Origin: Gemmobacter serpentinus | GTDB taxonomy: Bacteria > Pseudomonadota > Alphaproteobacteria > Rhodobacterales > Rhodobacteraceae | DNA length: 43,964 bases | Reading direction: 5' to 3' | Assembly: GCF_008973825.1 (NCBI RefSeq) | Contig: NZ_WCHR01000048.1 | Coordinates: 1-43,964, forward strand | Shown: positions 36,426-43,964 of the stretch, piece after piece | How the letters are laid out: every line of letters starts with the position of its first letter | Numbering within the stretch: the stretch's first letter is position 1 | The notes under the pieces: model-generated | What the model was told of the DNA's origin: nothing | Database searches by the model: none | What the model saw: only the letters and a program-made list of their open reading frames with translations | Program-made: the position numbers and the translations under genes

Positions 36426-36478
36426 CCTCTTCCCTCGGAAATCCAGTCCCGAGGATACAAGGATGCTAAGCAGCGTCA

Positions 36479-36492
36479 TTGCGCCGCATCAA
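36479..36492 (-). promoter_or_regulatory. Nnr/FNR-type box upstream of the DUF2249/DUF59 operon
   Basis: TTGCG-CCGC-ATCAA, sharing both half-sites with the nosC box. The centre is 60 bases before the membrane protein ATG; at -41.5 spacing transcription starts near 36444 with a ~19-base leader that carries the ribosome site. Confidence 0.75.
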
Positions 36493-36974
36493 ACAGACGC
36501 GCAAGAGCGCGGGAAATGACACAAGGCCCGGTTTGCGCAGGCGGTCGGCAGAACGGGACGGCGCGCCTGTGCCCGCCAGCACAGTGGCAAAGGGCTGAAG
36601 GTCCGCAAAGATGGGCATCTCCTGTTTGCCGCATGGAAAAGAGTGGCGCGTGAGCGGCAAGCCAGCAGTTGGAGGGGCTACATTGCGCATCTGGATCTTT
36701 GCCCGGATGCCGGAGTATGTGATGATCGTGGCGTCAGAGGCCGGGACCGATACGCTCTGCCCACTGGTGCCGGATAAGAGCACGGGGGAGAGACTGTACC
36801 GGACGAAGGGGACTGCGCCACCCGCGTCGCACCGCGAAAGAGACCAGGCAGCCAGATCGGCTTCAGGTGCCCAGGGCGGTCCTTGAGCCAAGGTGTTCTG
36901 TCCAAGCAATAGCTTGATGGATCAGTCTGTCGCGTCTTCCGAAATGCGGTTTCAAGACAGCCTTTCCTGAGGTC
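36493..36974. other. intergenic stretch without recognised gene
   Basis: Open frames exist on both strands (plus 36611-36886, minus 36466-36909) but neither has a recognisable family, a good ribosome site or a plausible start. The stretch separates the denitrification block from the mobile, fragment-rich edge and may hold decayed sequence; nothing more specific is seen. Confidence 0.5.
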
Positions 36975-37304
36975 GCCGTGCCCATCGCGGAGACCGAGAT
37001 GCTGGTGCCGCAGGGGCCGAAGGTTGCCTTCTCGGGCGGCGATACCACCGATCACCGCACGATCTGGGACCGTCTCGATCAGATCCACGTCAAACATCCG
37101 GACATGGTGCTGATGCATGGTGGCAGCCCGAAGGGGGCCGAGCGCATTGCCGCCACCTGGGCCAGCAATCGCAAGGTGCCGCAGGTCGCCTTCAAACCGG
37201 ACTGGACCAAGCACGCCAAAGCCGCGCCCTTTAAACGCAATGACCAGATGCTCGACTGCCTGCCGATCGGCGTCATCATCTACCCCGGCACCGGCATCCA
37301 GGAA
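36975..37304 (+). pseudogene. DUF2493 (SLOG-like) protein fragment
   Basis: About 105 residues match the C-terminal SLOG/DUF2493 domain of plasmid-associated proteins: LVPQGPKVAFSGGDTTDHR, MVLMHGGSPKGAERIAATWA, AFKPDWTKHAKAAPFKRNDQ and the PIGVIIYPGTGIQ tail. Full-length proteins have ~300 residues, so the N-terminal part is missing. The 3' end is cut by the left inverted repeat of the IS6 element at 37305, which removes the last ~25 residues. Such genes are frequent on alphaproteobacterial plasmids. Confidence 0.82.
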
Positions 37305-38115
37305 GGTTCTGTCGCAACTTTGCGCTCGAGGTCTGATAGGGGTAGATTGAGCCGTTTGCAGCGGGGTACGCGAAGATGGCGATATCTTTCAAAGGAGCTC
37401 AGTATCCGAGGAGCGTCATTCTGTTCGCGGTGTTCTTCTATGTCCGCTATCCGGTATCCTACCGAGAACTTGAAGAGATCATGTCTGAACGCGGCGTTGC
37501 AGTCGACCACGCCACGTTGAACCGGTGGGTTGTGCGGTATTCATCGCAACTGGCTTCGCAGGCTCAGGCCCGCAAGCGACCAACTGTGATGTCCTGGAGG
37601 GCAGACGAGACCTATATCAAGGTGCGCGGAAAATGGACCTACCTTTACAGAGCAGTTGATCGGGACGGTCAAACCCTTGATTTCCTGTTGTCCGAGCGCC
37701 GTGACCTCCCCGCGGCCCGAAGGTTCTTCCGAAAGTGCATTGTGTTGAACGGCGTCCCCGAGAGGATCGTCATCGACAAAAGCGGTGCCAATCTCGCAGG
37801 TCTGCAGGCGGTCAACACTGCCCTGAAGCTCACCGGTGACGGTAAGATCGTCGAGGTGCGGCAGGTGAAATACCTCAATAACATCCTGGAGCAGGACCAC
37901 CGCTTCATCAAGCGGATCACGCGGCCCATGATGGGCTTCAAGGCGCTCCATTCCGCCGCTGCAACCTTAGCCGGCATCGAGGTCGCCCACATGATCCGCA
38001 AGGGGCAGATTGCCAACGGCAACGTTTCTCCCTTCCAGACCTTCGCGGCCCTGGCAGGGTAACTCTGACCGCAAAATGGCGCATATCGCCTGCCGAAGAA
38101 CTTTGCGACAGAACC
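37305..38115 (+). mobile_element. IS6-family insertion sequence, 811 bp
   Basis: Terminal inverted repeats GGTTCTGTCGCAA (left, from 37305) and its complement TTGCGACAGAACC (right, ending 38115) bound one complete transposase. Size and repeat sequence fit the IS6/IS26 group. The 8 bases on either side differ (TCCAGGAA against GGCGCTTG), so there is no target duplication, which points to replicon fusion or an IS-mediated deletion rather than a simple insertion. Confidence 0.92.
37376..38062 (+). CDS. IS6-family transposase
   Basis: DDE transposase of 228 residues, full length for the group. It has the N-terminal HTH region (SYRELEEIMSERGVAVDHAT) and the catalytic residues in WRADETYIKV (first Asp), VIDKSGANL (second Asp) and NNILEQDHRFIKR (Glu). 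Intact, so the element may be active. Confidence 0.94.
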   Translation: MAISFKGAQYPRSVILFAVFFYVRYPVSYRELEEIMSERGVAVDHATLNRWVVRYSSQLASQAQARKRPTVMSWRADETYIKVRGKWTYLYRAVDRDGQTLDFLLSERRDLPAARRFFRKCIVLNGVPERIVIDKSGANLAGLQAVNTALKLTGDGKIVEVRQVKYLNNILEQDHRFIKRITRPMMGFKALHSAAATLAGIEVAHMIRKGQIANGNVSPFQTFAALAG

Positions 38116-38116
38116 G

Positions 38117-38356
38117 GCGCTTGACCTGCACCGCAGGCATCTTGGCCGGCTTCTCGGGTATTTCACGACCGACAGCGGCGAACTCAATCAGGTTGTTCAC
38201 CTGTGGGGCTTTTCCGATCACGCAGACCGCGCCGCCCGGCGCGCCGCCCTTTACGCCGATCCGGTCTGGCTTGCGTTTTTAGAGCGGACCGCGGCCGATG
38301 TCCTGCGGATGGAGGCGCGCTTCCTGTCACCCACCGCCTTTTCGCCGATCCGCTGA
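38117..38356 (+). pseudogene. NIPSNAP family protein, C-terminal fragment
   Basis: Directly after the IS6 element a frame without start codon encodes about 79 residues ending in a TGA. GYFTTDSGELNQVVHLWGF and ALYADPVWLAFLERT are characteristic of the C-terminal domain of NIPSNAP proteins (~100-200 residues). The 5' part was lost at the IS border. The last 30 bases overlap the 3' end of the convergent MFS gene. Confidence 0.75.
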
Positions 38357-39508
38357 TCGGTATATCCGCTCGCTTGCCGCTGCCGCACCAAGCGCCACCA
38401 GTGCCAGGCCGGCGCCCGCAAGGCCCAGGGCGAAGGGTCCGGCCAGCGTCATGATCGCCCCGCCGATCGCGGCCCCGGTCGCGACACCAAGATAGTTTGC
38501 GGTGCCGTTCAGGCCCAGCATCAGCTCGCCCCGCTCCCGATCCCGCTCCAGCAACAACATCTGCTGCGGGATCATCAGCGGCGTGGCCAGGACGGCCCAC
38601 AGAAACACGGCCGTCAGAAAGAGGGCGGTGCCTGCGGTCAGACCGATCAGCGGCAGCGAGAACAGCGGCAGTATCACGACCTGCGCCAGGATCGCCCGCC
38701 GCCGCGCGCGCACCGGCCCGATGGCCTGGGTGATCCGCCCCATGATCAGCCCGCCGGTCAGCCCGCCGAACCCGAAACAGGCCAGAACCGGCCCCGGCGC
38801 GTCGCCGCGGACCAGCGCCAGCGCGGCAATGAAGGACAAGGGCACCATCATGGCCATGGAATGAAGTCCCATGACGGAAACCGCCATCAGCCCGGTCGGG
38901 TTGCGCAACGCCTGGGCGAATTTTGCCAGCGACGGTACAGGTGTGATGATCTTCCGGGGAAGCGCGGCGATCAGGATGGCCAATGCCACACCGCCAATGC
39001 CGCAGGCCAGAAGGAACGCGGCCGGCCAGCCGAACTGGTCTGACATCACCGCGCCAAGGGGAACGCCGACCGCCTGTGAAATCTGCAATCCGAAGAATAC
39101 CGTGGCAAGGGACCGCCCGCGCCGCTCGGGCGCGCTGAGCGCATAGGCAACGGCGGCCGCGACCGGCGTGTAGATCCCCCCGCCCAGGGCCGCGACCGAC
39201 CGGCTCAGCAGCAGAAGGCCGGGGGTCGGTGCAAAGGCAGATCCCAGCGTCGCCACCCCCGCCAGGGCAAGCGACAGGCACAGCATCACCTTGCGCGGCA
39301 CCCGTCCCGTCGCCCCGATCAGAATGGGCGAACTGATGGCATAGACCCCTGCATAGATCGAGAAGACCATCCCCGCGCTGGCTTCGGAGATGCGGTAATC
39401 CTGTGCAATGGCCGGGAGGATGCCGATGACGACAAAGGCAAGTGTCCCGATTGCCGTATTGCCAAGGGCGAGGCCAACCATCGCAAGCCTGTGCTGCAGG
39501 ATGGTCAT
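38327..39508 (-). CDS. MFS transporter, DHA1-type exporter
   Basis: Major facilitator protein of 393 residues with 12 predicted helices. The loop 2-3 region ILIGATGRVPRKVMLCLSL and the helix 4 to 5 region RSVAALGGGIYTPVAAAVAY resemble DHA1 drug/sugar exporters of the AraJ/NepI type. The ATG giving MTILQHRLAM is preceded by AAAGGAGTG. Substrate unknown. Its last codons overlap the NIPSNAP fragment on the other strand. It diverges from etfB across 183 bases. Confidence 0.85.
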   Translation of the reverse strand: MTILQHRLAMVGLALGNTAIGTLAFVVIGILPAIAQDYRISEASAGMVFSIYAGVYAISSPILIGATGRVPRKVMLCLSLALAGVATLGSAFAPTPGLLLLSRSVAALGGGIYTPVAAAVAYALSAPERRGRSLATVFFGLQISQAVGVPLGAVMSDQFGWPAAFLLACGIGGVALAILIAALPRKIITPVPSLAKFAQALRNPTGLMAVSVMGLHSMAMMVPLSFIAALALVRGDAPGPVLACFGFGGLTGGLIMGRITQAIGPVRARRRAILAQVVILPLFSLPLIGLTAGTALFLTAVFLWAVLATPLMIPQQMLLLERDRERGELMLGLNGTANYLGVATGAAIGGAIMTLAGPFALGLAGAGLALVALGAAAASERIYRSADRRKGGG

Positions 39509-39691
39509 GATCACTCCTTTCAGAGGTGCATGACCAAATCCGCGCCAAACCCCCCAGCGGCGCAAGCGGGGCGGGGCGCGCCCGCGCAACAATCATGCAT
39601 GTGCTTCATCACGGTTGTGGAAACGCGTCGGCACGGTCAGCTTCCGCTGACAAAGGCGCTATAGAGGCTCCGACATATGCGGGAGTTCGTG

Positions 39692-40453
39692 ATGAAGGTC
39701 TTGGTGCCTGTCAAGAGAGTGATCGACTACAACGTGAAGGTTCGCGTGAAGGCGGACGGGAGCGGGGTCGATCTTGTGAATGTGAAGATGTCGATGAACC
39801 CCTTTGACGAAATTGCCGTGGAGGAGGCGATTCGTCTGAAGGAGAAGGGGATCGCGACCGAGGTGGTGGTGGTCTCCATCGGCGTGAAGCAGGCGCAGGA
39901 GACGTTGCGCAATGCACTGGCCATGGGGGCAGACCGGGCGATCCTGATCGAAGCCACGGCGGATGTTCAGACCGATATCGAGCCTTTGGCCGTGGCCAAG
40001 CTTCTGGCGGCGGTGGTGAAGGACGAGGCCCCGGGCCTGGTTCTGGCGGGCAAGCAGGCCATCGACAATGACATGAACGCGACGGGCCAGATGCTGGCCG
40101 CGCTTCTGGGCTGGGCGCAGGGCACCTTTGCCAGCGAGCTGGCGATCGAAGGCGAGACCGCGAAGGTCACCCGCGAAGTGGACGGCGGGTTGCAGACGAT
40201 CAGCGTGAAACTGCCCGCGATCATCACGGTGGACCTGCGGCTGAACGAGCCGCGCTATGCGTCGCTGCCGAACATCATGAAGGCCAAGGCAAAGCCACTG
40301 GCCACCAAGACCCCCGCCGATTATGGCGTGGACGTCGCGCCGCGGCTGACCGTGGTCAAGACGGTCGAACCCGCGGGCCGCAAGGCCGGGGTGAAGGTCG
40401 GCTCGGTCGATGAGCTGATTGCGAAGCTGAAAGACGAAGCGGGGGTGATCTGA
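39692..40453 (+). CDS. etfB: electron transfer flavoprotein beta subunit
   Basis: EtfB of 253 residues. The [19 protein letters not shown] start and the [16 protein letters not shown] segment are diagnostic, with the AMP-binding region around [20 protein letters not shown]. With EtfA it accepts electrons from acyl-CoA and other dehydrogenases and passes them to ETF-quinone oxidoreductase. The start giving MKVLVPV is the family start. The stop overlaps the etfA ATG (TGATG). Confidence 0.96.
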   Translation: MKVLVPVKRVIDYNVKVRVKADGSGVDLVNVKMSMNPFDEIAVEEAIRLKEKGIATEVVVVSIGVKQAQETLRNALAMGADRAILIEATADVQTDIEPLAVAKLLAAVVKDEAPGLVLAGKQAIDNDMNATGQMLAALLGWAQGTFASELAIEGETAKVTREVDGGLQTISVKLPAIITVDLRLNEPRYASLPNIMKAKAKPLATKTPADYGVDVAPRLTVVKTVEPAGRKAGVKVGSVDELIAKLKDEAGVI

Positions 40454-41385
40454 TGGCCGTTCTCCTGATTGCGGATGTGAATGACGGGCAGCTTGCCACC
40501 GATTCGGTTGCCAAAGCCCTGACGGCAGTGGCTTCGCTGGGCGATGTGCATGTCCTGGTGGCCGGTGCGGGCAGCGATTCGGCCGCGGCCGAGGCGGCGG
40601 GCCTGTCGGGCGTGGCAAAGGTTCTGGTCGCCGGCGATGCGGCCTACAGCCATGGGCTGGCGGAATCGACGGCGGATCTGATCGTGGCTTTGTCGAAGGA
40701 TTACAGCCACATCGCCGGTGCGGCCACCGCGTTCAACAAGAACCTGCTGCCCCGCGTGGCAGCCCTTCTGGACGTGATGGTGATCTCGGACGTGACGGCC
40801 GTTATCGATTCGTCAACTTTTGAGCGGCCAATCTACGCGGGCAATGCGATCCAGACGGTGACGTCCGGGGACAAGGTCAAGGTGTTCTCGGTGCGGACGG
40901 CGGCCTTCTCGGCGGCGCCTTCGGGCGGCTCCGCGGCGGTTGAGGCCGTCTCGGGCCCGGCGGGCACGGGCCTGTCCTCCTGGGTCGAGGACCGCGTGGC
41001 GGCGAGCGACCGGCCGGAGCTGACCTCGGCCAGGATCGTGGTCTCGGGCGGCCGGGGTGTCGGCTCGAAGGACAGCTTCGCGGTGATCGAGGCGCTGGCG
41101 GACAAGCTGGGCGCGGCCGTGGGCGCGTCCCGGGCGGCGGTCGATTCGGGCTATGCGCCGAACGACTGGCAGGTGGGCCAGACCGGCAAGGTCGTGGCGC
41201 CGCAGCTTTACGTCGCCGTCGGCATCTCGGGCGCGATCCAGCACCTGGCGGGGATGAAGGACAGCAAGGTCATCGTCGCCATCAACAAGGACGAAGAAGC
41301 CCCCATCTTCCAGGTCGCAGACTACGGGCTCGTCGGCGACCTCTTCTCCATCCTCCCGGAACTCACCGCGAAACTGGAGGGCTAA
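40453..41385 (+). CDS. etfA: electron transfer flavoprotein alpha subunit
   Basis: EtfA of 310 residues, full length. The FAD-binding C-terminal domain is visible in [31 protein letters not shown] and [22 protein letters not shown]. Forms the heterodimer with EtfB. It begins within the etfB stop and ends 3 bases before the thiolase start, so the three genes form one operon. Confidence 0.96.
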   Translation: MAVLLIADVNDGQLATDSVAKALTAVASLGDVHVLVAGAGSDSAAAEAAGLSGVAKVLVAGDAAYSHGLAESTADLIVALSKDYSHIAGAATAFNKNLLPRVAALLDVMVISDVTAVIDSSTFERPIYAGNAIQTVTSGDKVKVFSVRTAAFSAAPSGGSAAVEAVSGPAGTGLSSWVEDRVAASDRPELTSARIVVSGGRGVGSKDSFAVIEALADKLGAAVGASRAAVDSGYAPNDWQVGQTGKVVAPQLYVAVGISGAIQHLAGMKDSKVIVAINKDEEAPIFQVADYGLVGDLFSILPELTAKLEG

Positions 41386-41388
41386 GCT

Positions 41389-42570
41389 GTGACAAGGAAT
41401 GTGGTAATCGTCTCGGCGGTGCGGACGGCCATCGGGGATTTCGGGGGGGCGCTGGCAGGGATCAGCCCCTGCGCGCTTGCCGCCGCCGTCGCTGCCGAAG
41501 CCATTGCCCGTTCGGGTTTGACGCCTGATGATGTCGGCCAGACGGTCTTTGGCAATGTGATCCATACCGCGCCCGAGGACATGTATCTGTCGCGCGTCGC
41601 TGCGATCAGGGCGGGGGTGCCGGCGGAAGCCCCGGCGCTGACGCTGAACCGGCTCTGCGGCTCGGGCCTGCAGGCGGTGATCAGCGCGGCCGAGCAGATC
41701 GAGCTGGGCAAGGTGGATGTCGCGCTGGCGGGGGGCGCGGAAAGAATGTCGCGGGCAGGCCATCTGATGACCCAGATCCGTGTGGGCCAGAAGATGGGGG
41801 ATGTCAGCGCGACGGACATGATGCTTGGCGCGCTGACCGATCCGTTCGGCAATGGCCATATGGGGGTAACGGCCGAGAACATCGCCAGCCGCTCGGGGAT
41901 TTCGCGCGACGAGCAGGATGCATTCGCCGTTGAATCGCATCGCCGTGCGGCAGCGGCCATTGCCGAGGGACACTTTACGGGTCAGATTTTGCCTATAACC
42001 ATCCGGCAGGGCAAAGCCGAAAAGGTCTTCGACACGGATGAACATGTCCGGCCGGGTGTCACGCTTCAAGATTTGACCAAGCTGCGCCCTGCGTTCCAGC
42101 AGAACGGAAGCGTCACACCGGGCAATGCCTCGGGGCTGAATGACGGGGCGGCGGCGCTGGTGTTGATAGATGAAGCCTGTGCAAAGGAGCGCGGCATCAG
42201 ACCATTGGCGCGGATTCTGGCCACGGGCCTCGGCGGAGTGGCGCCCGATGTAATGGGGTTGGGGCCGGTGCCCGCGACACGGCAGGCGCTGGAGAGGGCC
42301 GGTCTGACGGTAGCGAACCTTGACGTGATTGAGTCGAATGAGGCCTTTGCGTCCCAGGCCTGCGCAGTGGCCCGCGAATTGGGTTTCGCCCCTGAAAAGG
42401 TGAATCCAAACGGCGGCGCAGTGGCCCTGGGCCATCCTATCGGCGCGTCGGGGGCGATCATTCTGGTCAAGCTCATTCATGAGCTGCATCGCAGCAACGG
42501 GCGATATGGCCTTGCGACCATGTGCATCGGCGGCGGACAGGGCATCGCGCTGATCGTGGAGCGGTGTTAG
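41389..42570 (+). CDS. acetyl-CoA C-acyltransferase (thiolase)
   Basis: Thiolase of 393 residues with complete catalytic triad C90 (LCGSG), H349 (GHPIGASG) and C379 (CIGGGQG). It condenses or cleaves acyl-CoA plus acetyl-CoA. The start is a GTG with a GGAGG eight bases upstream, directly after etfA. The gene may serve beta-oxidation, ketone metabolism or polyhydroxyalkanoate precursor supply. Rhodobacterales often place a 3-hydroxybutyryl-CoA dehydrogenase after etfBA; here a thiolase takes that position. Confidence 0.93.
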   Translation: MTRNVVIVSAVRTAIGDFGGALAGISPCALAAAVAAEAIARSGLTPDDVGQTVFGNVIHTAPEDMYLSRVAAIRAGVPAEAPALTLNRLCGSGLQAVISAAEQIELGKVDVALAGGAERMSRAGHLMTQIRVGQKMGDVSATDMMLGALTDPFGNGHMGVTAENIASRSGISRDEQDAFAVESHRRAAAAIAEGHFTGQILPITIRQGKAEKVFDTDEHVRPGVTLQDLTKLRPAFQQNGSVTPGNASGLNDGAAALVLIDEACAKERGIRPLARILATGLGGVAPDVMGLGPVPATRQALERAGLTVANLDVIESNEAFASQACAVARELGFAPEKVNPNGGAVALGHPIGASGAIILVKLIHELHRSNGRYGLATMCIGGGQGIALIVERC

Positions 42571-42623
42571 CGCATCACTTTTGGCAGGTCGGGTGAAGGC
42601 GGATCGTCTGTTCAGTCCAGACT

Positions 42624-42653
42624 TGCAGAATATGCAGAATATCTGTATATTCT
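42624..42653 (+). promoter_or_regulatory. operator-like repeat upstream of the toxin-antitoxin pair
   Basis: A direct repeat TGCAGAATA TGCAGAATA (42624-42641) leads into the palindrome AGAATAT-CTGT-ATATTCT (42636-42653), only 21 bases before the antitoxin ATG. Phd/YefM-type antitoxins bind palindromes of this kind and repress their own operon. The A/T-rich palindrome may also cover the -10 region. Confidence 0.65.
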
Positions 42654-42673
42654 GTCAAAATGGAGAAACCGGC

Positions 42674-42928
42674 ATGCAACAGCTTCCCGAATTCAAGGCC
42701 GCCGATCTGACGCGGCACACGAGCGAGCTTTTCGACGCGGCGATCCGCTCGCCGGTGGCGATCACAAAGCACCGCAAGCCGAAGTTCGTTCTGATGAGCA
42801 TGGATCAATACCAGCAACTCGCCCGGGGTGCGACCCAGCAGGTCCACATGATCGACGAGATGCCCGGCGATCTGAAGGCGCTGATGATCGAGGGCCTGGA
42901 ACGGGATCTCGACGCCGATGGCGCATAA
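42674..42928 (+). CDS. Phd/YefM-type antitoxin
   Basis: Protein of 84 residues with the N-terminal Phd/YefM fold: FKAADLTRHTSELFDAAIRS, VAITKHRKPKFVLMSMDQYQQL. The acidic C-terminal part (DEMPGDLKALMIEGLERDLDADGA in part) would bind the toxin. The ATG giving MQQLPEF has a TGGAGA upstream. It overlaps the toxin gene by 11 bases, the usual arrangement. Confidence 0.85.
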   Translation: MQQLPEFKAADLTRHTSELFDAAIRSPVAITKHRKPKFVLMSMDQYQQLARGATQQVHMIDEMPGDLKALMIEGLERDLDADGA

Positions 42929-43337
42929 ACCGTCCGCAGGCGAGGTCTTCCGCTACCCGTTCCTCTGGAAGCGGGAAGAAACGAGCGGTGAGACCGAAGG
43001 CCGGAAGAAGCGACCCGTTTGCATTGCGGTGACCATCGCCCGACAGGAGGGCGAGACGGTGGTGTTCATCCTGCCGATCACGACACAGCCCCCTCTGGCA
43101 GGGCGTTATGCGCTGGAGGTTCCGCAGATTGAATCGCAGCGCGTGGGTCTGGAAACCCATGTGCGCAAATGGATCATGCTGGACGAGATCAACACCGACA
43201 TTGTCGAGAGATCCTATGTCTGGGACGATCGCAAGGCGCTTGGCGCGTTCAGTCCAGCCTTTACGGCGACGTTGCGGGGCACTCTGCTGGCGCTCGTCAA
43301 ATCCGGTGGTGCCGCCCTGGTTGATCGCACGAAATAG
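42918..43337 (+). CDS. PemK/MazF-like toxin of a type II toxin-antitoxin system
   Basis: Protein of 139 residues that partners the upstream antitoxin. GEVFRYPFLWKREE, RPVCIAVTIARQEGETVVFILPITTQPP and WIMLDEINTDIVERSY suggest an SH3-like PemK/MazF barrel (ribonuclease toxins), though the family is assigned from the general pattern and not from a secure motif. Overlaps the antitoxin gene by 11 bases. Confidence 0.6.
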   Translation: MAHKPSAGEVFRYPFLWKREETSGETEGRKKRPVCIAVTIARQEGETVVFILPITTQPPLAGRYALEVPQIESQRVGLETHVRKWIMLDEINTDIVERSYVWDDRKALGAFSPAFTATLRGTLLALVKSGGAALVDRTK

Positions 43338-43736
43338 CGCCGGGTGTTGGGCTTTCGGGCCTCATTGCTCGGGGGGGGGAAGGCGATGGGCAGGCCCCCC
43401 GTATTCATCAATGGCAGCGAGCAAGTCTGCGCTTTAGCCTGAACACATCGCCCCCTGATCAGCGTGGTGTCAGGGCTGGCGGCTGCAGCGATATCCTGTG
43501 ACGGGATCCGGCTCCTGTCCGATGCGATGCCCCATTCCCGCTTCCATTCGCTAACCTTGGTCTGATCCGTCCCTTTGAAATCAACCCGCAAGGGGTCGGC
43601 TAGACGCTTTGCGTGCCGCCCTCGGGGATTCGGAAAGAGTCCGAACGCCCGAGGGTGATTGCAGATCCGGTCAGACACTTCGGGCGCCTGTCGAGCGGGG
43701 GATGGTCCCTCGTCTCCAAAGACAGGAGCCAGTCCC
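43338..43736. other. 399-bp stretch without recognised gene
   Basis: A minus-strand frame is open across 43214-43783 but its product matches no family known to me and starts inside another gene. A run of nine G bases lies near 43371-43379. The only clear structure is the hairpin at 43619-43655. Confidence 0.5.
43619..43655. repeat. two-tier inverted repeat
   Basis: CCCTCGGG (43619-43626) pairs with CCCGAGGG (43648-43655), and inside it CGGA (43631-43634) pairs with TCCG (43640-43643). The hairpin lies about 82 bases upstream of the small protein at 43737; it could be a protein-binding site or an RNA stem. Nothing links it to a known family. Confidence 0.5.
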
Positions 43737-43934
43737 ATGTCCAAGAAGGATGCCACCGCCTTCGCCGCGAGCCTCGCCACCACGCTGATGGTCTCGATCG
43801 TCGTGTTTCAGGCCGGGGATGGCAGCCATGCCGCCATGCCCGCTGATGAATACGATGGCGATGAGAGCTGTCGCGTAGCCCTTAAAAGCGGCATACGAAA
43901 GTCAACGAAATCAATGGGGCTTCTTTGCCATTAA
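43737..43934 (+). CDS. short protein with one membrane helix, 3' end possibly altered
   Basis: Protein of 65 residues starting MSKKDATAFAAS with one hydrophobic segment (approx. 8-26) and an acidic stretch MPADEYDGDE. AGGAG lies eight bases before the ATG. No known family. The C-terminal codons (from about residue 45) run into the IS21-like end at 43925, and the stop codon lies inside that repeat, so the natural C-terminus may be lost. Confidence 0.55.
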   Translation: MSKKDATAFAASLATTLMVSIVVFQAGDGSHAAMPADEYDGDESCRVALKSGIRKSTKSMGLLCH

Positions 43935-43964
43935 ATATGATATCTTGCCTTTAAATCCGACATT
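43925..43964 (-). repeat. IS21-type end-like repeats, right window edge
   Basis: TTGCC(A/T)TTAAAT occurs twice (43925-43936 and 43945-43956), 20 bases apart, followed by CCGACATT. These are inverted relatives of the two motifs at the left edge (37-48 and 78-89). The pattern fits multi-repeat ends of an IS21-type element truncated by the window border. Confidence 0.45.

Noticed and set aside
36466-36909. Minus-strand open frame in the gap after the DUF2249/DUF59 operon
   Set aside because: No good ribosome site or family; it also covers the Nnr/FNR box, so coding is unlikely.
39509-39691. Possible -35/-10 pair before etfB
   Set aside because: Elements such as CTGACA and TATAGA are too close together for a normal promoter, so no site is reported.
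40813-42489. Minus-strand open frame of 558 codons opposite etfA and the thiolase
   Set aside because: Shadow of two well-supported genes; no family match.
43214-43783. Minus-strand open frame of 189 codons near the right edge
   Set aside because: It overlaps the toxin gene and the small membrane protein in antisense and shows no recognisable domain.

Overview
The window reads as high-GC alphaproteobacterial DNA, most likely a Rhodobacterales/Paracoccaceae member (Paracoccus- or Rhodobacter-like). This rests on gene content and order: a rhizobial/rhodobacterial-type glycerol ABC operon, a nosCRZDFYLX cluster, norCBQDEF, a copper nitrite reductase with nirV, pseudoazurin, nnrU, nnrS and a cysteine-free NnrR-type regulator. 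No rRNA, tRNA, CRISPR array or replication gene was seen.

Layout. (1) 1-10917: glycerol catabolism. On the minus strand glpD-glpS-glpT-glpP-glpQ-glpU-glpV-glpK run as one operon, followed by a truncated iron-type alcohol dehydrogenase at the window edge; glpR diverges from glpD across operator-like repeats. Glycerol is imported by ABC transport, phosphorylated by GlpK and oxidised by GlpD. (2) 10919-11934: an IS481-like element that has lost its right end and abuts nosX. (3) 12017-21096: the complete nitrous oxide reductase cluster, transcribed leftward as nosC-R-Z-D-F-Y-L-X. (4) 21160-22208: a deletion scar joining the 3' part of a ubiV-like gene to the 3' part of an NnrS-like gene. (5) 22601-34241: nitric oxide reductase (norCBQDEF), a Crp-type regulator, nnrU, pseudoazurin, nnrR, nirV, nirK and nnrS. 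(6) 34287-36425: a leftward three-gene operon (multi-pass membrane protein, tandem DUF2249 protein, DUF59 protein) behind its own Nnr/FNR-type box; this is the best candidate for a poorly described denitrification accessory system. (7) 36975-43964: a mosaic edge with a DUF2493 fragment, an 811-bp IS6-family element, a NIPSNAP fragment, an MFS exporter, etfBA plus a thiolase, a Phd-type/PemK-like toxin-antitoxin pair and a short membrane peptide.

Together regions 3-6 encode nitrite -> NO -> N2O -> N2, with electron delivery (pseudoazurin), copper delivery (NosL, NosDFY), flavin transfer (NosX), NO regulation (NnrR) and accessory membrane proteins. No nitrate reductase is present in the window. 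Five 14-bp Nnr/FNR-like palindromes sit in front of nosC, norC, pseudoazurin, nirK and the DUF2249/DUF59 operon, which suggests one regulon. The two window ends carry related sequences in inverted orientation that resemble the multi-repeat ends of an IS21-type element, so the window may be a contig broken at insertion-sequence copies.
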